Source of the DNA: Cheiracanthium punctorium
Lineage: Eukaryota > Arthropoda > Arachnida > Araneae > Cheiracanthiidae
Reading direction: 5' to 3'
Assembly: GCA_038373885.1 (NCBI GenBank)
Contig: JAWZYV010012341.1
Coordinates: forward strand, 558,001 to 622,000
Length of the DNA: 64,000 bases
Within the stretch, counting starts at the first letter, position 1; the number at the start of each line of letters is the position of its first letter. The notes beneath the pieces are model-generated. The model worked only from the letters and a program-made list of their open reading frames with translations, searched no databases and was not told the DNA's origin. Below are positions 1 through 12,590 of the stretch, piece by piece. A program made the translations under genes and the position numbers.

Positions 1-710
1 AAGTGAAAGTTAAAAATAACTGCTTCATGTTAGAACATTCTTTGAAGAAACTGTTCTCTTTAGAACAAACTTTTACAAAAGTGGGCTCCAAAAAACACAA
101 GCTTTTTCCAGGTTTTTATTTTATTTTATTTTATTTTATTTTTTTAGGGGGGGGGGGTGATAAAGAGCATGTAATATCTTATAGAATTTTCTATTCAATT
201 GAAATTATCTTTGCATGTAGAATGGTTTTAACTGCAATGACTGAAAATGTCCCACTCTTTTGCAGATTTTACTTTTAGTCTTATAATTTTAAAGGGCTTG
301 AGATAAAAGCTCATATGAAATAAAATGTTTAAATGAAATACAGTTATAAAAAATAACTTTTTAAGTTATACTTAACTAATTTATATTTTATACTTATTTT
401 AAATCAGTCTCAACTTATTAACCATCTATAACAAAATGCAGAAAAATTAGAATTAAAATTTATCAGGGCAGAGCGGGTATCTACCCAGCAGATACCCGCT
501 TTGTCCTACTCGCCTTGCCCGAAAACACATCTTTACTTAAAGAATAATAACCTCAAATAAAAAAATAAAAAACCCAGAATCATCATGTTATTTTATAGGT
601 AGATAGCATCAAAATAATGTAGTAATATTGGCAATAAAAATAATAAGATGGTTTTCGACTAGTCAAGAATTACATACCTTCAGTTTATTTAACGAATTCC
701 CCAATTATTT
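1..710. other. AT-rich spacer with simple repeats
   Basis: No gene is recognised here. A (TTTTA)n run lies at about 112-146 and is followed directly by an 11-base G run at 147-157. A GC-rich hairpin lies at 472-500. Short open frames here have no recognisable domain. Confidence 0.6.
472..500. repeat. Short GC-rich hairpin
   Basis: Perfect 11 bp inverted repeat (arms 472-482 and 490-500, core GCGGGTATCT) around a 7-base loop, in otherwise AT-rich sequence. I considered a Helitron 3' hairpin, but no CTRR terminus follows it. Function unknown. Confidence 0.6.
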
Positions 711-953
711 TGCCTCACCATGGCACAGTGGTTATGCCACTGAAAATGGTAGATGGACGAAGTGTGAAGGTCCCGGGTTCGGGTCCCATCGCGCGGCTGT
801 CGATCTAACGGTCTGGCGTTTAGGTAGGTTTTCTCAAGATGTAACGTGAATACGCGTTAGAACCCCTTAGAAAGTCCTCCAGCCAAGGCACCCCTCCCCT
901 TGGCAGATCGCCCTAGTGTAGCGTTGCCATAATCACACACAACAAGACAACAA
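711..953 (+). mobile_element. tRNA-derived SINE, family 1, copy A
   Basis: The head resembles a tRNA: an A-box-like TGGCACAGTGG near 721 and a B-box-like GGGTTCGGGTCCC near 776, followed by an unrelated body with no open frame. The same body recurs near 13.1, 44.1 and 54.9 kb, with shared blocks such as GATCTAACGGTCTGG and TTCTCNAGATGTAAC. The element is bracketed by a near-perfect direct repeat starting CCCCAATTA (699-710 and 954-966), as expected for LINE-driven insertion. The head looks closest to a Ser/Leu-type tRNA (ATGGC..AGTGG), but the parent tRNA is not proven. Confidence 0.8.
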
Positions 954-966
954 CCCCAATTACTTT

Positions 967-1540
967 ATTTTGTGTCTCGTTACGTCATGTTGCTACGCCG
1001 GTGGCTGGATAAAACTCGGGAGGGTTTGGGTAATTACGCACATGTCGATATTAGCGCATGCGCACTATGCGGCAGCATACGAATGCCTACCCGCGTTTTG
1101 GGCCACTCTCCCCTATTAATAAAAACACTCATCTAAAATCATAAATTATACTACACTTAGTGTATTTATTAATTCGCATGGTCTTTGGGCCATTCACATC
1201 TCATTGGGACATATAGGGATGACTTGTGAAAATATGCATGTTGATGATATAACATGAAGGGCGTGGACATGCAATAAGAAAAGGGGCATGTGGATGTCAA
1301 AAAAACATTTAACGTGTTTTTGGCAGTATAAGTCGAACGCTTTTTTCATCAAATTTATAAGAAAAACTTGCAATACTTTTCCTTCTACATAATTAAAATT
1401 TATTTGCTTTTATTACTAAATTATATTTTATGAGACGTGTTAAGGACAAGCATTGAAAACACACACATACCATAAAATCGAACTAGAATTCTTTGCGAAT
1501 CACAAAATCTTTATAACAGCAGTAAGTCTAACAGAAGTTA
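967..1540. other. AT-rich spacer, no gene seen
   Basis: Nothing coding is recognised. The only notable short motif is the palindrome GCGCATGCGC at about 1054-1063. Confidence 0.6.
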
Positions 1541-2580
1541 CAGGGTGATTCAGAACTCTTGGGAAATATTTTAGGAGGCTGATAAAAGTGCCCATTTGTA
1601 GCACAAATCAACATCGAACCCCTGGTCTATCGCCAACAGTTTTCCCTCCATCACGGATAGAATGAAAATTTTCAAAAATTGGTAAATCACTCATTTCTAA
1701 AGTTTCTAAACATGCTAAACAAAAAGTAACCCCATATAGAGAAAGAGCAGAAAAAAATATTATAAAATGACATGAGTTGTATTATAATATCTAGATTTGA
1801 TAGCGAGTTACAAGCAATGAAACAGTGACAAAATGCAAAATGAAATATTTACCATCATTTTTAAACTTCAATTCCTTAAATACCGTTCAAGATACAATCA
1901 GTAAAATGTATTAAAAATTGGCCGATTCTGATAACTTTCGAAAGAACTTACCGTGAACTATATCGGTTGCCTTGAACAGGAGAATTTTAAATTTTTCTTC
2001 TCTGCAGATCACTAAATTGCTGGTTTCTTAAAACAGTGGCTCCCCCATTAGAATCATATGTCCGCCTCAAGTCAGTTTTTGAAGTTCTGGTGTTGCTGAC
2101 TTCATTTATTTTTGGTTTTAACTTTCGAAAAATTTTCCCCTAGAGATTCGAAAACTGATTTCACTGTGATTACCGTAATCTTTTAACGAAAGCTGTTAAA
2201 ATAGGCTAATTTTTAGCAAATTTTACTGATTGTATCTTGTAACGGTATTTGTGGAATTAAGGTTTAAATATATTGGCAAATATTTCATTTTACATTTTTT
2301 CACTGTTTCATCGCTTGTAACTCACCATCAAAGCTACTGTTTGCAATACAATTGATGTTATTTTATAGAACTTTTCTGCTATTTCAAATTTGGGATTACT
2401 TTTCGCCTAGCGTGTTCAGAAACTTCAGAAATAAGGAATTTACTAATTCTTAAATTTCATTCTATCGATGTTAGTGGGAAAACAGTTGGAGATAGACCAG
2501 GGGTTCTATGTTGGTTTGTGCTGCACATCAGCTGTTCTTTCACCCCCTTAAATATGTTATAAGAGTTCTGAATCACCATG
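1541..2580. mobile_element. Fold-back MITE, about 1.04 kb
   Basis: The left end starts CAGGGTGATTCAGAACTCTT after a TA. The right end is its inverted counterpart (AAGAGTTCTGAATCACCATG). Complementarity continues inward for roughly 380-400 bases per arm (about 1541-1940 and 2200-2580) at clearly less than perfect identity, leaving a central region near 1940-2200. There is no coding content. The CAGGGTG terminus and TA context fit a Tc1/mariner-type non-autonomous element; the right terminal bases are slightly degraded. The termini resemble those of the pair at 15.8-16.7 kb. Confidence 0.8.
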
Positions 2581-3675
2581 CATATATACATATATACATC
2601 ATTCTGGGGCATAAATACTCCCTTATTTGTAGAATCACCTTTTCACTCCATGCATGCTATGTCATGAATATACTTTTTCACCTTTAAAAAGAAATTTTGG
2701 AGTTTTAATTGAAAGAGTTTTACTAGTAAAATAAGATTTCAAATAATAGTCTCGAATAAAAGTATTTAAATATTTTATAAATCTTTCAACGGTGTTTTCT
2801 GTAAAAATGTTTATATTGTATCAAAAGCGGACATTAAACGTAAAATAATTATCGTAGACTGGAATATTTGTAGATTGTAAACGTGTGCGAATATTAAATA
2901 TAAAATGAAGAAATGACAGTTGTCTGACTTTAAAATCTAATTTAAGGAATTTGAAGTAAACTGACTTTTTAGAAATCACTAATGAGAAAAACATTGTAAT
3001 TACCATAAATAAAGTGTCACTTTGTCCTTTGTGTATTAGTTTGCAGCTCCATACAACGAAAAAGAATTCAATCATTACAAGCTAATCCAAGTCTAAGCTC
3101 AATATCAATATAATTAGAGCAATCTCCACAAGGTTGGCCAAAGTAACCCGTGTTTACGGTATATATGTGACTGTGGATTCTAAAGAAATTAGTACTACTA
3201 AACACGTTACGGATGTTCGTTAGAAGAATGAATAACTCGAGTTGCACCAAAGGAAAAAAAATAAGAGCTTAAAGTGTAATGGTCGAAATTAAAAAGCAGG
3301 AGTGTAGATACTGTTAGAGCTTTAGCGTCTAGTGGAAAACCTAAAGATCATAAAAATATTGGCAAAAAAATATTAATTGCCGTGTGAGAATATTATGACC
3401 TGGCGGGAATAGATCTCAATCACGAAAGTATGTGAGAAATGCATCTCTATGACTGATTTTCTTTTAATGATAATTTTTAAATATCATTGATGCGTAAAAG
3501 ATTATAACTATTCAATAGGTACAATCCATAAATATGACATGATGATAAGTACTATCGATGCCACTCGCAAAACTTAAAAGTGGTATCGTAAATAGTTTTA
3601 CCACTTGATAGGCATTTTGCATGTGTAACTCTTTTCGCCTACATAAGGACACCGCGAAAAAAAAGACAGATCACT
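2581..3675. other. AT-rich spacer, no gene seen
   Basis: Two overlapping minus-strand open frames (2821-3075 and 3068-3250) have no recognisable motif and AT-driven composition. A small hairpin with arms AAGTGGTA and TACCACTT lies at about 3577-3608, just upstream of the piggyBac fragment, and could be subterminal sequence of that element. Confidence 0.5.
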
Positions 3676-3960
3676 ATGGTCAAACTTCACCTTCAGTTGA
3701 TTAAGGAAATATTCCAAGAATACCACAATAATCGTGAATATCATTGCTGCAGCAGGACAGGAAGTAACTATCCCATGAAGGACACAGGGACATATTTTCC
3801 TTTGGAAGAGGAAGGTAAACGAAAATGCTTTCTATGTGCAGCTGGTGGTGTGAGACGTGAGTCCATGCACCAGTGGGAAAAGTGTAATGTGGACTTGCAC
3901 GTTTCCCCTTGTTTCGAAAACTATCAAACTACTATTAGTTTTGTCATTTCTTATGCATAG
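3676..3960 (+). pseudogene. piggyBac transposase C-terminal zinc-binding domain (fragment)
   Basis: A 94-codon open frame matches the C-terminal part of piggyBac transposases. A hydrophobic segment with LIKEIF is followed by a linker and then a cysteine-rich tail with KCFLC (CxxC), GVRRES and KCNVDLHVSPCFENY, as in the family signature C-x2-C...G.RKES...C-x2-C.V.LCV.PCF..YH. In the intact family this tail binds transposon ends and the DDD catalytic core lies upstream. No catalytic core is visible here, and the residue before EKC where a cysteine is usual is a tryptophan. The first methionine is arbitrary. This is most likely the end of a decayed piggyBac element. Confidence 0.75.
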
Positions 3961-4684
3961 CTGCCAAAAATAGTTGACCACTAAATTGGCAAGCAAAGTT
4001 GAACACTTTTCGTAAAGAATATCTTTTTTAAGTATATATTTAAATTAGTAACCAAATCACTCAATGCACCCAGAAATTCTGCTATGTTCTAAACTAAAAG
4101 TTACTGTTTACAAACAATGATTAATTGCATTCTGGAACTGTTGGCAGCTATGATTATGTTACACTTTTAGTTTTGTTAATTATTTTAATTCTGAGATTTT
4201 GTAACATATTTTATTTTTCAATGATCTTTACTTTAATTAATATTCTGTGAAGAAATAGTTATGATTTTAAAACTTTAAGAGCCAGGCCTATTTTGTACAT
4301 CTTTCAGTTTGATCTGCGAGATAAAACTCCGTCAAAATCGGCTTTCGGTCGAGAATTGGTTTAAGCTACAGCAAAGCATTATAAACATTTTAGAATATTT
4401 TTTTAAAGCACGTTAAATGCCGCATCAGTCACCGATGACTGTCGCGGTCCGAATGAAGAGTTTCGTGTCCATCACGTTCGAGATTTCTATGAATGCCGCT
4501 AACCACGTTATCGCGGCTTACGTAACTGTACAGTGCAATCACTCTTCTAGCACTCTCCGTACCGAAAGTGTTAATGAATTTTAGTACGTTTCTATCAACA
4601 CACACATATTGTTCAAAACTTCTGTATTCAAATGGATCATAAGTGCTGCCATCATATATTCATCATCGGCTTCTTGCTTTTACA
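3961..4684. other. AT-rich spacer with a GC-richer patch
   Basis: 3961-4420 is featureless AT-rich sequence. About 4420-4600 is richer in GC and CpG and contains a near-palindrome CAGTCACCGATGACTG, but has no long open frame or clear splice sites. Its origin is unknown. Confidence 0.4.
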
Positions 4685-5466
4685 CAGGGTGCCTCAAAAG
4701 GTCGTTGCCAAACTTAACATGTTGGTCAGTCATATAATGACAAACAATTCACAAAGGAATTTCTGTTCGGAAGTGCAAACGGCGACCACTAGAGAATTGG
4801 CTGTTATGCATTACGTGTATGGTGCCGCGGATGGCGATGGACAGCCGCAGCGGTACGGATATATCTTAAGCCAGGCGTTGATCCAGGAATCGTTTCCAGG
4901 GTCCCATTTTTGTGAAAAATGCTTACTTTTGTGAATTTCAGTACATAATTTTGGGAATTTCTTAGTTTTCTGAATGTTCATACTAATTTTTAATAAACGT
5001 CAGTTTTTTTGTAAAAATAATTGATAAAACACATTAAAATTAAGGACAAAATGCCAATAAAGGGCCGTTTTAATCGATTATACTTTTGTCAAGGGGCCAT
5101 TTTAATCTATAGCATTTTTGCGAAGAGACAGTTTTAATCGATTGTAATTTTGTGAAGGGGCCGCAAGACAGACCCAATTTTCGTCTTCATCGACCCCTGC
5201 CTTAAGCGTAATGTTCGCAGGCGCAGAGGGGCTTGAGAAATTATGTCAGAAGAAATAAAACTTATTAACTGGTCAATTTATTAATATGACTATTTATACC
5301 CGGCGACATCTTATGCTAAAATGGCCACACTTCCATAAGCCTGCGTAAATGGGCCTCTAGTGGTCGATGTTTGCTATTCCGGAAACGAATTCGTTTGTAA
5401 ATATTGTTTGTCATGGTATAACAGACCAGCATGATAAATTTGGCCACGATCTTTTGAGACACCCTT
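4685..5466. mobile_element. TIR element with DUF4817-like coding remnant
   Basis: The left end (CAGGGTGCCTCAAAAGGTCG) and the right end (CGATCTTTTGAGACACCCTT) are inverted counterparts. Homology runs inward about 150-180 bases, sharing GACAAACAAT and GACCACTAGAG blocks. Plus-strand frame 4750-4905 contains ELAVMHYVYGAADGDGQPQR, which resembles the N-terminal DUF4817 helix-turn-helix region of many arthropod element proteins (MHF.YG.a.GN...A...Y...FP). The rest of such a protein is missing, so this is a deletion derivative. A relic of the DDE part of a similar element occurs at 59.8-60.0 kb. Confidence 0.7.
5057..5165. repeat. Diverged ~37 bp tandem repeat, about 3 copies
   Basis: Three imperfect repeats of GGGCCGTTTTAATCGAT plus a TTTTGNGAAG tail lie inside the TIR element. 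They may be internal regulatory or structural repeats of that element. Confidence 0.6.
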
Positions 5467-8400
5467 TATATTATTTGTGAATTTTGAAACAGTAGTATTG
5501 TTTCTAAAGTATGGAAGGTAGCTTGATTTCGTTTAACTAGAAATAGTAGGTCTACTGTTGGATATGGTTAAAAAAACAAGTTTTTGCTTATGAATATGAA
5601 CGTGTACGATCGTTTGAATGAACGTAAAAGAATTAAGATGTTTGGATGCATGTAAGGATGGTTTTTGGCTCTCGCTTAACGATCTATCCTCTCGGGAAAA
5701 TAGGAAAGAAGACATATGATTGGACAATTAAGTATCAAAATATAGTTATTTCTATAGACAATAATTCAAAATTAATTGAAGTGTGCAGAGAGGCAAAAGA
5801 AGCCACTTCGATATTGTCTAATAAACGTGTTGAGTTTCCACTTCTTTCTCCAGGCGTTTTGAGTGTTATTTGTCATAGTCACAACATACTTAGGAACGCT
5901 TTAGGTTTATTTCATTTTAAGGCTGCATTATATAACTGGAAAAATAATTTCCAATTTCAACGCAGATTGTCAGTGTATTGCAAATTTATTTGTTCTTGAT
6001 ACTATGTGTCGTCTCTTTTGGCTTGTGTATTTACTGGATATTTTAGTGTAAAATCTTGAATAATCAATCGGCAGAAGACAATTTTTAGATTGCCAAGCTT
6101 AATTATTTTGTTTTTAATGCTGTGTTCCTTTCCCAAAACGTATCCATTAATAAGATAAATTTCATTTAAGAACAAGTCACCCTAAATCAAAATTCCAGGT
6201 TAAACTGAATCCTAATGAGTTCGGAAGGTCAGTGTTTGCTTCAAGTAGGGTAAAAAAATACCTCATGTGAAAACCTTTGCTAATACAATCCATTAATAAT
6301 TAATAAGATCCATTTATTGTCATAAAGAAATGAAGTTGGTAAATAGATTTCATTTAAGTGAACGTTTCTCATAATGATATTTTAAATTGAATTAGTTATA
6401 GCATTTGCTATTTAATTTTAAACGTACGATAAATTTTAATACCCTTTCTGTTATCATATGCATAGAATTTATCATATGCATGAGTATGACATAAATAGAA
6501 CAAATAAATAATGCACATAACTTAAATAAAACAACATGTTTATGACTTGACGTTTCCAAATAGTTATGGTAATTGTGTTTATGTAAAAAGAGAAACCAAT
6601 AAATACATTACTCAAAGGAAAGTGGTTATCTTTCTAAGTTTTTAGTGGAAACAAATGTGAAAATTTACTTTTTAGAAAATGATTGCTATTAAAAGCTTAT
6701 TTTGTGTCATATATTTAACTTAAATTTTAAATGAATGAGATCTTTCACTGTTCCATCAATTTTTGTATCATAATATTTCTTACTTGCCATTTTTCTTTAA
6801 AAAACTACGTTCATTAAAAGCAGTTTAGTAAATAATGCATTTTACTTAAAAACAAAATGCTACATAACTTGTTTGACATATTGAAATGATCACAGCAATA
6901 ATATTTACATAAAAGTATCGGAAAAGGGATACTGATATATTGATTGTTATTTTGTGTAAATAGTGCGTGCAAAAAAATCTATAATCTTGCATATGCTTTC
7001 CCAAGAGAAAGTTTTTTTTACTAAACAGTCCCAGATCGGATGATAGCAGTATTTCGTGAAATAAACTCATTAGGATAAAGCGTAAGGTTTATTGTAGAGC
7101 ATATTAAATACGAATTGAGTCTGCATTTGCAATAAAATTCAACATTGTGTGTTGAATGAAGATGAAATGCATTTAAACTATGTTTTAGTGTTATTTAATC
7201 ACACTAAAATTAATTTTTCTTACAATGTACAAGAATAAATTAAGTTTTTCTATTTTATATAGCATTAAAAGTATTACTCCTCTGACTTACAAAAGCGGAA
7301 GGATGGTATAACAACACTTATTATACTTCTTTATCTTGTTTGTGTCTTAATAACATATATTACTTCTACTGTATACAACATTTTATCTCTTTTCTATAGA
7401 CAATGGGGGTGTTAATTGAGAGAGTGTACTTTCATTACCAAGTAGCGTAACGCAACTTTATGAATATAATATATGCAGTCATATTTCACTTATTTAGAAT
7501 ATGTTTTATTATTAAATATCAAGTATTCTCATGAAAGAAAGCAGGGTGTTATACAAATATGAAGTAATATTTCATAAATATTTCTATAGAATTAAACACA
7601 ATCATATTTCATATTTTTGTAATTTTTCAAATTTTACTTGCCACAACCGATTACCGTCTGCAGTACGTGCATTGGCGCAAAACTTTGCAAAGTGATTGAG
7701 ATTATTATTACGTTACAATAAAAATTGCACTCGGGTGAATTGAACCGTTTTTGACCAATTGGAAAAAGTGTTTTGAGAATGATAATATGTTGGTCTGTGA
7801 AAATTTAATATTTTGAGACCATTTGGTTTCTTTCTTCTAAAACTTTGTGAGGAGTTTCAGATCTTTTTGTGAACACGATTCATTTCACTAATCTTAATAA
7901 CATTTGACATTGAACAGATGTCAAAAGTATCGGTGCTATTTCAAGATATCTTACAATTATCTCACAAATAAGTCTAATTTTAATCATTTTATTCATCAAT
8001 GAGGATGGAGGTGAACGTATTTTGCAGTAGTCTTGACCTACACCCTTGACTGTAGACTTAATTCAAACTACATTTTTTAAAGTGAAGATAATATTATTTT
8101 TAATGTAATTACATATTTTTCAGTAGGACACTTTCTGAAGATATCATATTCAGATCTGATTCTTTTTTCCAGATACGCAGGTACGAAGCGTAAAATAAGA
8201 AAACGGCCGTAATATCTAATATTATTTGAAACATTGAGCTCTTAAGGCTGTGACTTTCTCTTTATTTTTTGATCAAACAGATATGTATAATTCTGACATA
8301 AGCAGTATTTATTGGCTTCAAAATTCTTTTTGACAATGGGATATCATAAACCTGCACACGCACTAAATGGGATGATAAACTAGGTGCACCAAATAGAAAA

Positions 8401-8626
8401 TAGACTACAGTTCCCATAAAATGGGGGGAAATCGTAGGATAAAGTATATTTCATTGTACTGAAAGATATGTTTAATGTCTCAAAGTGACATATGCTCCTC
8501 CTCAAAAACTCGGAGAAGCAAATCAATCAAACTTGGCACTGGTGGAACATGCTCATTGAATGAAACCACGATTTCGTGGACTTGTAAGCTCATTGGTCTC
8601 AAATTTTAACAAAAAGATCAATGATA

Positions 8627-8629
<3 letters not shown>
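5467..8629. other. AT-rich spacer, no gene recognised
   Basis: The longest open frame is 5646-5999 on the plus strand (117 codons). It shows no recognisable domain, signal peptide or membrane segment and is probably chance, though it is long for such AT-rich sequence. No RNA gene, splice-bounded exon or TIR element was recognised. Confidence 0.5.

Positions 8630-8667
<38 letters not shown>
8630..8667. repeat. (TA)n microsatellite
   Basis: An uninterrupted run of about 19 TA units. The open frame that crosses it (Ile-Tyr repeats) is an artefact. Confidence 0.95.
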
Positions 8668-8669
<2 letters not shown>

Positions 8670-11600
8670 ACACGGAACATAGAAACTTGTGTGACCCAAT
8701 TACTTTCCTATATTTTCAAATACGGAAGATTGCGACTATTTGCTTCGAAGTCCCGTCATTCGGGATTGTAATGCTAATTTATATTGGAAATAATTTATAT
8801 GATGAATATTGTGTTATTCGTGCTTGATTTTTCTTTTCAACCAAATACTTTTCTGTGAAATATATCAGTGTTAATGCTGCAATCTAATATTACAGTGATT
8901 ACACAGCAAGTTTTATTTCCTTAAATTAATTATAAATTGAGTTACTTTACTGAAATAAATGTTAGTAAAAAATATTTGGAAGTACTTTTATCCACATTCT
9001 AAGTACAATTTACTTTTTATAATGCTTACGCAGGTGCATTGGACCATTGAGTTTATGTCCCAAAACAAACATAACTAGGAGTAAGATGCACTGTTGATAC
9101 TAAAGTAAATCTTCAAATTTCGGTTAAATTATTTTAAAAAAAATTGGTTTTACTTATTTAGTAAGTTTTTATTAACGTATTTAATTTTAAAAATCGAATT
9201 TCTTTTTAAATTCAGATTAACTATTTTATTCAGCAACTGAATAGTACAATAAAAGACTATTGCTTTAGGATGGAAAATATATATTTGAGACCTTAAATTT
9301 TAAGTAATTATTTTGTATTGAGTATTTTTTGGAATATTTGTTTTACAATTTGTTTAATAACGCTAAATATTTGGGACAGCCCTTTATTATCACAATCAAT
9401 AGAATTATTACAAATTGTCTAGCACAGTAAAATTTAGGATGCTATAACACTTGAAAGCAAAAATAGAGTATTTACTGCAACACGCAGAAAAAAATTGTAT
9501 TGCGTTTTTACAAAAACTATTAATTTATAGTAATTGCATTTATTAATTCAATTATATGAAAAAATAATACAACTGCAATATAGAGGTTAAATTAGTTTTT
9601 AGTAGATTGTTTTGTAATATTACTTTGTATTTTAGATAATTAATATGTTTCATCATAAAAAATTTGTATAATTTTTTAAATTTTTATACATTCAAGGATA
9701 ATATTTATACATGCATTACAATTATTTTCGATACTGCAGATAGTTTAAAAACACATATTTATCTACAAAAAAAAGAAAACGTAATTGGCTGAAACTGCGT
9801 AACCTTCCAGCTGTAAACCTTCCAGAGGCGAAAGTAAAAATTAGAAAAAAATTATGGGAATACCTAGAAATAAATGATTCAGAGTAATCAGTTAAACAAG
9901 AGATTCCATAGACATTGTCATCAATGATCAGTTGATTGTTGAATAACATCTGAAATCGTTAATAGATTTGCTCATTTATTACTTTAAGAAGTACTTGTAT
10001 AATTTATTTAGTATATAAACAATAAAAATTTAAAACTGTAATTTTTGAAAAAAAAAATACAATTTCTAATTGTATTTTTACAATCATTATTAGAAATTTA
10101 TTAACTGCAAATTGTTGTTGTTATTTGTGTATGCTGCAACCATATTCCATTCTATAAAAATCTGGGAAAACATAATCGACAGAAAGAGCGCGAATTTTCT
10201 AGCATCGTAAAAGTCCCGGTAGTAAATCACTCGAAAGTCAATATAATTTTTACGGAAACTTTCAACAAATATTCTAGTAGAAAGAAAGCTAGCAGCACGT
10301 CTGTCGTTAAAATTAAGAACATGAGAATGAAAAATTAACTTCCCTTTCGATAAAAATTGATGCTTTCTGATTTAGGCTAGTTTGCAAATTCCTCAGCTTA
10401 TTTAACGGTGATATTTGATAAATCTCGTAACAAGGCAAAAAGTTTTCTCGTTGTAATAAATAACTTTTGACAACGTGAAGTTCTGAAACGGGCCTGCCAA
10501 AACTTATTAATGGTCTGCGTGGAATTGAATTTCAAGGCAGCATATTTGCAAGGTGTGGAATGTCGAAATTTTGTCATATCAATACGGTTCCTTTAAAAAT
10601 ACTAGTGTATATAATGTAATCCAACGTACAAGTTTCAAATTACTTCCTTTTAAAAGAAATAATTCCTTGAAAAAAATGAAAAATTGAAAGTTTATAACAT
10701 TTTAATAAAGGAATAAATTTTTATATAAAAATAATAATCATTTAAAATAATTCATCAGTTGGAATATTCGAGGGCGTGACAACTAGTCTACAAAATATTT
10801 TTTAAATAAATACATAAAATTATAGCACTTTATACTATTTAAAAATATTCTTCATAAAAATATCTAAATACGTTTGAACAAAGGATTAGTTTCCACAAAA
10901 ATATTGCATGCTGTTTTATTAACCTTAAAATTTTTCTAGAAAAATCTATTTTTTAAATTACGTTTGTCATGTTTTATCAATACTATTTATCATAGTGTAT
11001 TTAGTTAATAGGTACATTTGAACGGAATCGTAGAAAAGCTTTTTATATTAAAATTTGGATCAAAAAATGTTTTCCACTCGAAAAGCTCTGTAAATTTTGA
11101 GCCACAATTGAACTCATAATTCAACAAACAAACACATTTCAATGTTGTGTACTTAAATCGATAATATCCCATTAACCTCATAATATCCTATCAGATGTAC
11201 ATATTATACCTTGAAAAAATAATGGTATGAATTTTCACGGGAAAAAATTAAAAAAAAAATTTGATACTTTATATTTGATCAAGTAATCTTGTTTTTCATT
11301 TTTTTTTTCATATTTTGAACATTTAACATATGCAATATGTTATAAGTTCAAAATATGAAAAAAACTCGGGGCTAGTAAAAATAAGTGGATCAAAGAAAAA
11401 AATATTTTTTTCTTCTTTCATAAACTGTTTAAAAAGAATCAAAACATACATTTTCATAGTTTTTATCCTTTTTTAATTAAAATTAGAAAATAAATAAAAA
11501 TTTAAAAAATCAAATCAAATCAAACCAGCCTAAGAAAACAAATATTTCTTAATGAAAATCATTTTCTAAATAAAACAAATTTTCAGAATTTAAAATAAGA

Positions 11601-12245
11601 AATTGCATTCTATTACATTTCACAAAGTCACTAATGATTATTTTACCTGATCTTCAAAAATCCAAAGTTTACAAAATTTCTAATTTTACCCCATTTTCAT
11701 GTTTATAGCAAATGTTTAGACGCTGCCCATAAAATATTTTCCTCATAATTTTAAAATTGCCATTTGAAGCACGCTTTATCAATAGATTATTCGAATAATA
11801 TAATTAGAAATCAACAAAATGCTCCCTGCGGAGTTATTCAAAACTAAACCACTTCCCTCTTAGTAATTACCTGAATGCTACTTTTACTGAGCGCACGTAC
11901 AAAGTACTGTCCCGGGAAAAAGTTCAAGTAAAAAGTTACAAAAGTTTGTTAACTTCAAAAAGTATCCGCAATCGTAGATATTAAAATCGGAAGTTACATT
12001 TCAATCGATCTACTTTGATTAAAAAAATAATAATAACTAAAACAATCATGTTTTGATACAGATTTTTAAAAAAAACGCATCGTAGTATTTAAAATAAAAC
12101 TTTTTTTAAGGGTAACAAAAAGCATTTTTGTTAAAAACAATATATAAAAAAATTCCTTTTTATGTTTCCCTCTACTCTTGAAATCATTACTATCGAAATT
12201 TTCTAAGAACACCTGAATAAAAGACAGACAGAATGGGATACTCAC
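8668..12245. other. AT-rich spacer, no gene recognised
   Basis: Very AT-rich with many A and T runs. A minus-strand open frame at 9722-9949 (75 codons) has no known motif. The one structural feature is the hairpin at 11301-11364. Confidence 0.5.
11301..11364. repeat. AT-rich hairpin
   Basis: Arms TTTTCATATTTTGAAC and GTTCAAAATATGAAAA enclose a second inverted repeat, AACATAT/ATATGTT, around 11325-11342. This is a strong cruciform candidate with no sign of a gene. Confidence 0.7.
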
Positions 12246-12590
12246 GGCAGGTAACCGACAGATTATCCCGGAGCACGGTGCCTTGGGTTGTTCCCCTTCT
12301 CAGATCCTGAGTGGAACTGAAGGAAGCGGCTGTTCGGCGGGAAAGCTTTCAGCTAGGGGGCCGGGCGTATTCGATGGATTCAGAGGGCGCGTCGCTTTGA
12401 ACCGATGCACGTTCTTTCGAATTAAGGGGTTGGTTGAGAGCGCACTTTTCGGACCACGAGAAACCGTCTTGGCGGCGCTAGTCGACGGCACCACAGAGAA
12501 AATTTGGTTACAGACGATCAAAGTCAGGAAGTCTAGCAATGAATGGGGAAATAATCGGTTTGTAGCGTGTTTTGTAATTCGGTAAGCCAT
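12246..12590 (-). other. Candidate 5' exon (possibly UTR) of an unseen gene
   Basis: This segment is far richer in GC and CpG than its surroundings. Read on the minus strand it ends in a consensus splice donor (TTACCTGCC|GTGAGTAT, boundary 12246/12245). A TATA-like ATATATAT run lies just upstream on that strand (about 12613-12622). The minus-strand open frame 12300-12680 (126 codons) has no recognisable domain and stops before the donor, so a non-coding first exon is more likely than a coding one. A plus-strand open frame over the same bases is probably its shadow. The alternative is an unrecognised repeat fragment. If real, the downstream exons lie at lower coordinates, perhaps outside the window. 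Confidence 0.4.

Noticed and set aside
472..500. Helitron 3' terminus at a GC-rich hairpin
   Set aside because: No CTRR terminus follows and no Helitron 5' end is in range.
711..800. Possible Ser/Leu tRNA gene
   Set aside because: The tRNA-like part recurs in four diverged copies each followed by the same body; this is a SINE family.
8621..8827. Open frame with an Ile-Tyr repeat
   Set aside because: Created by the (TA)n microsatellite; no conserved domain.
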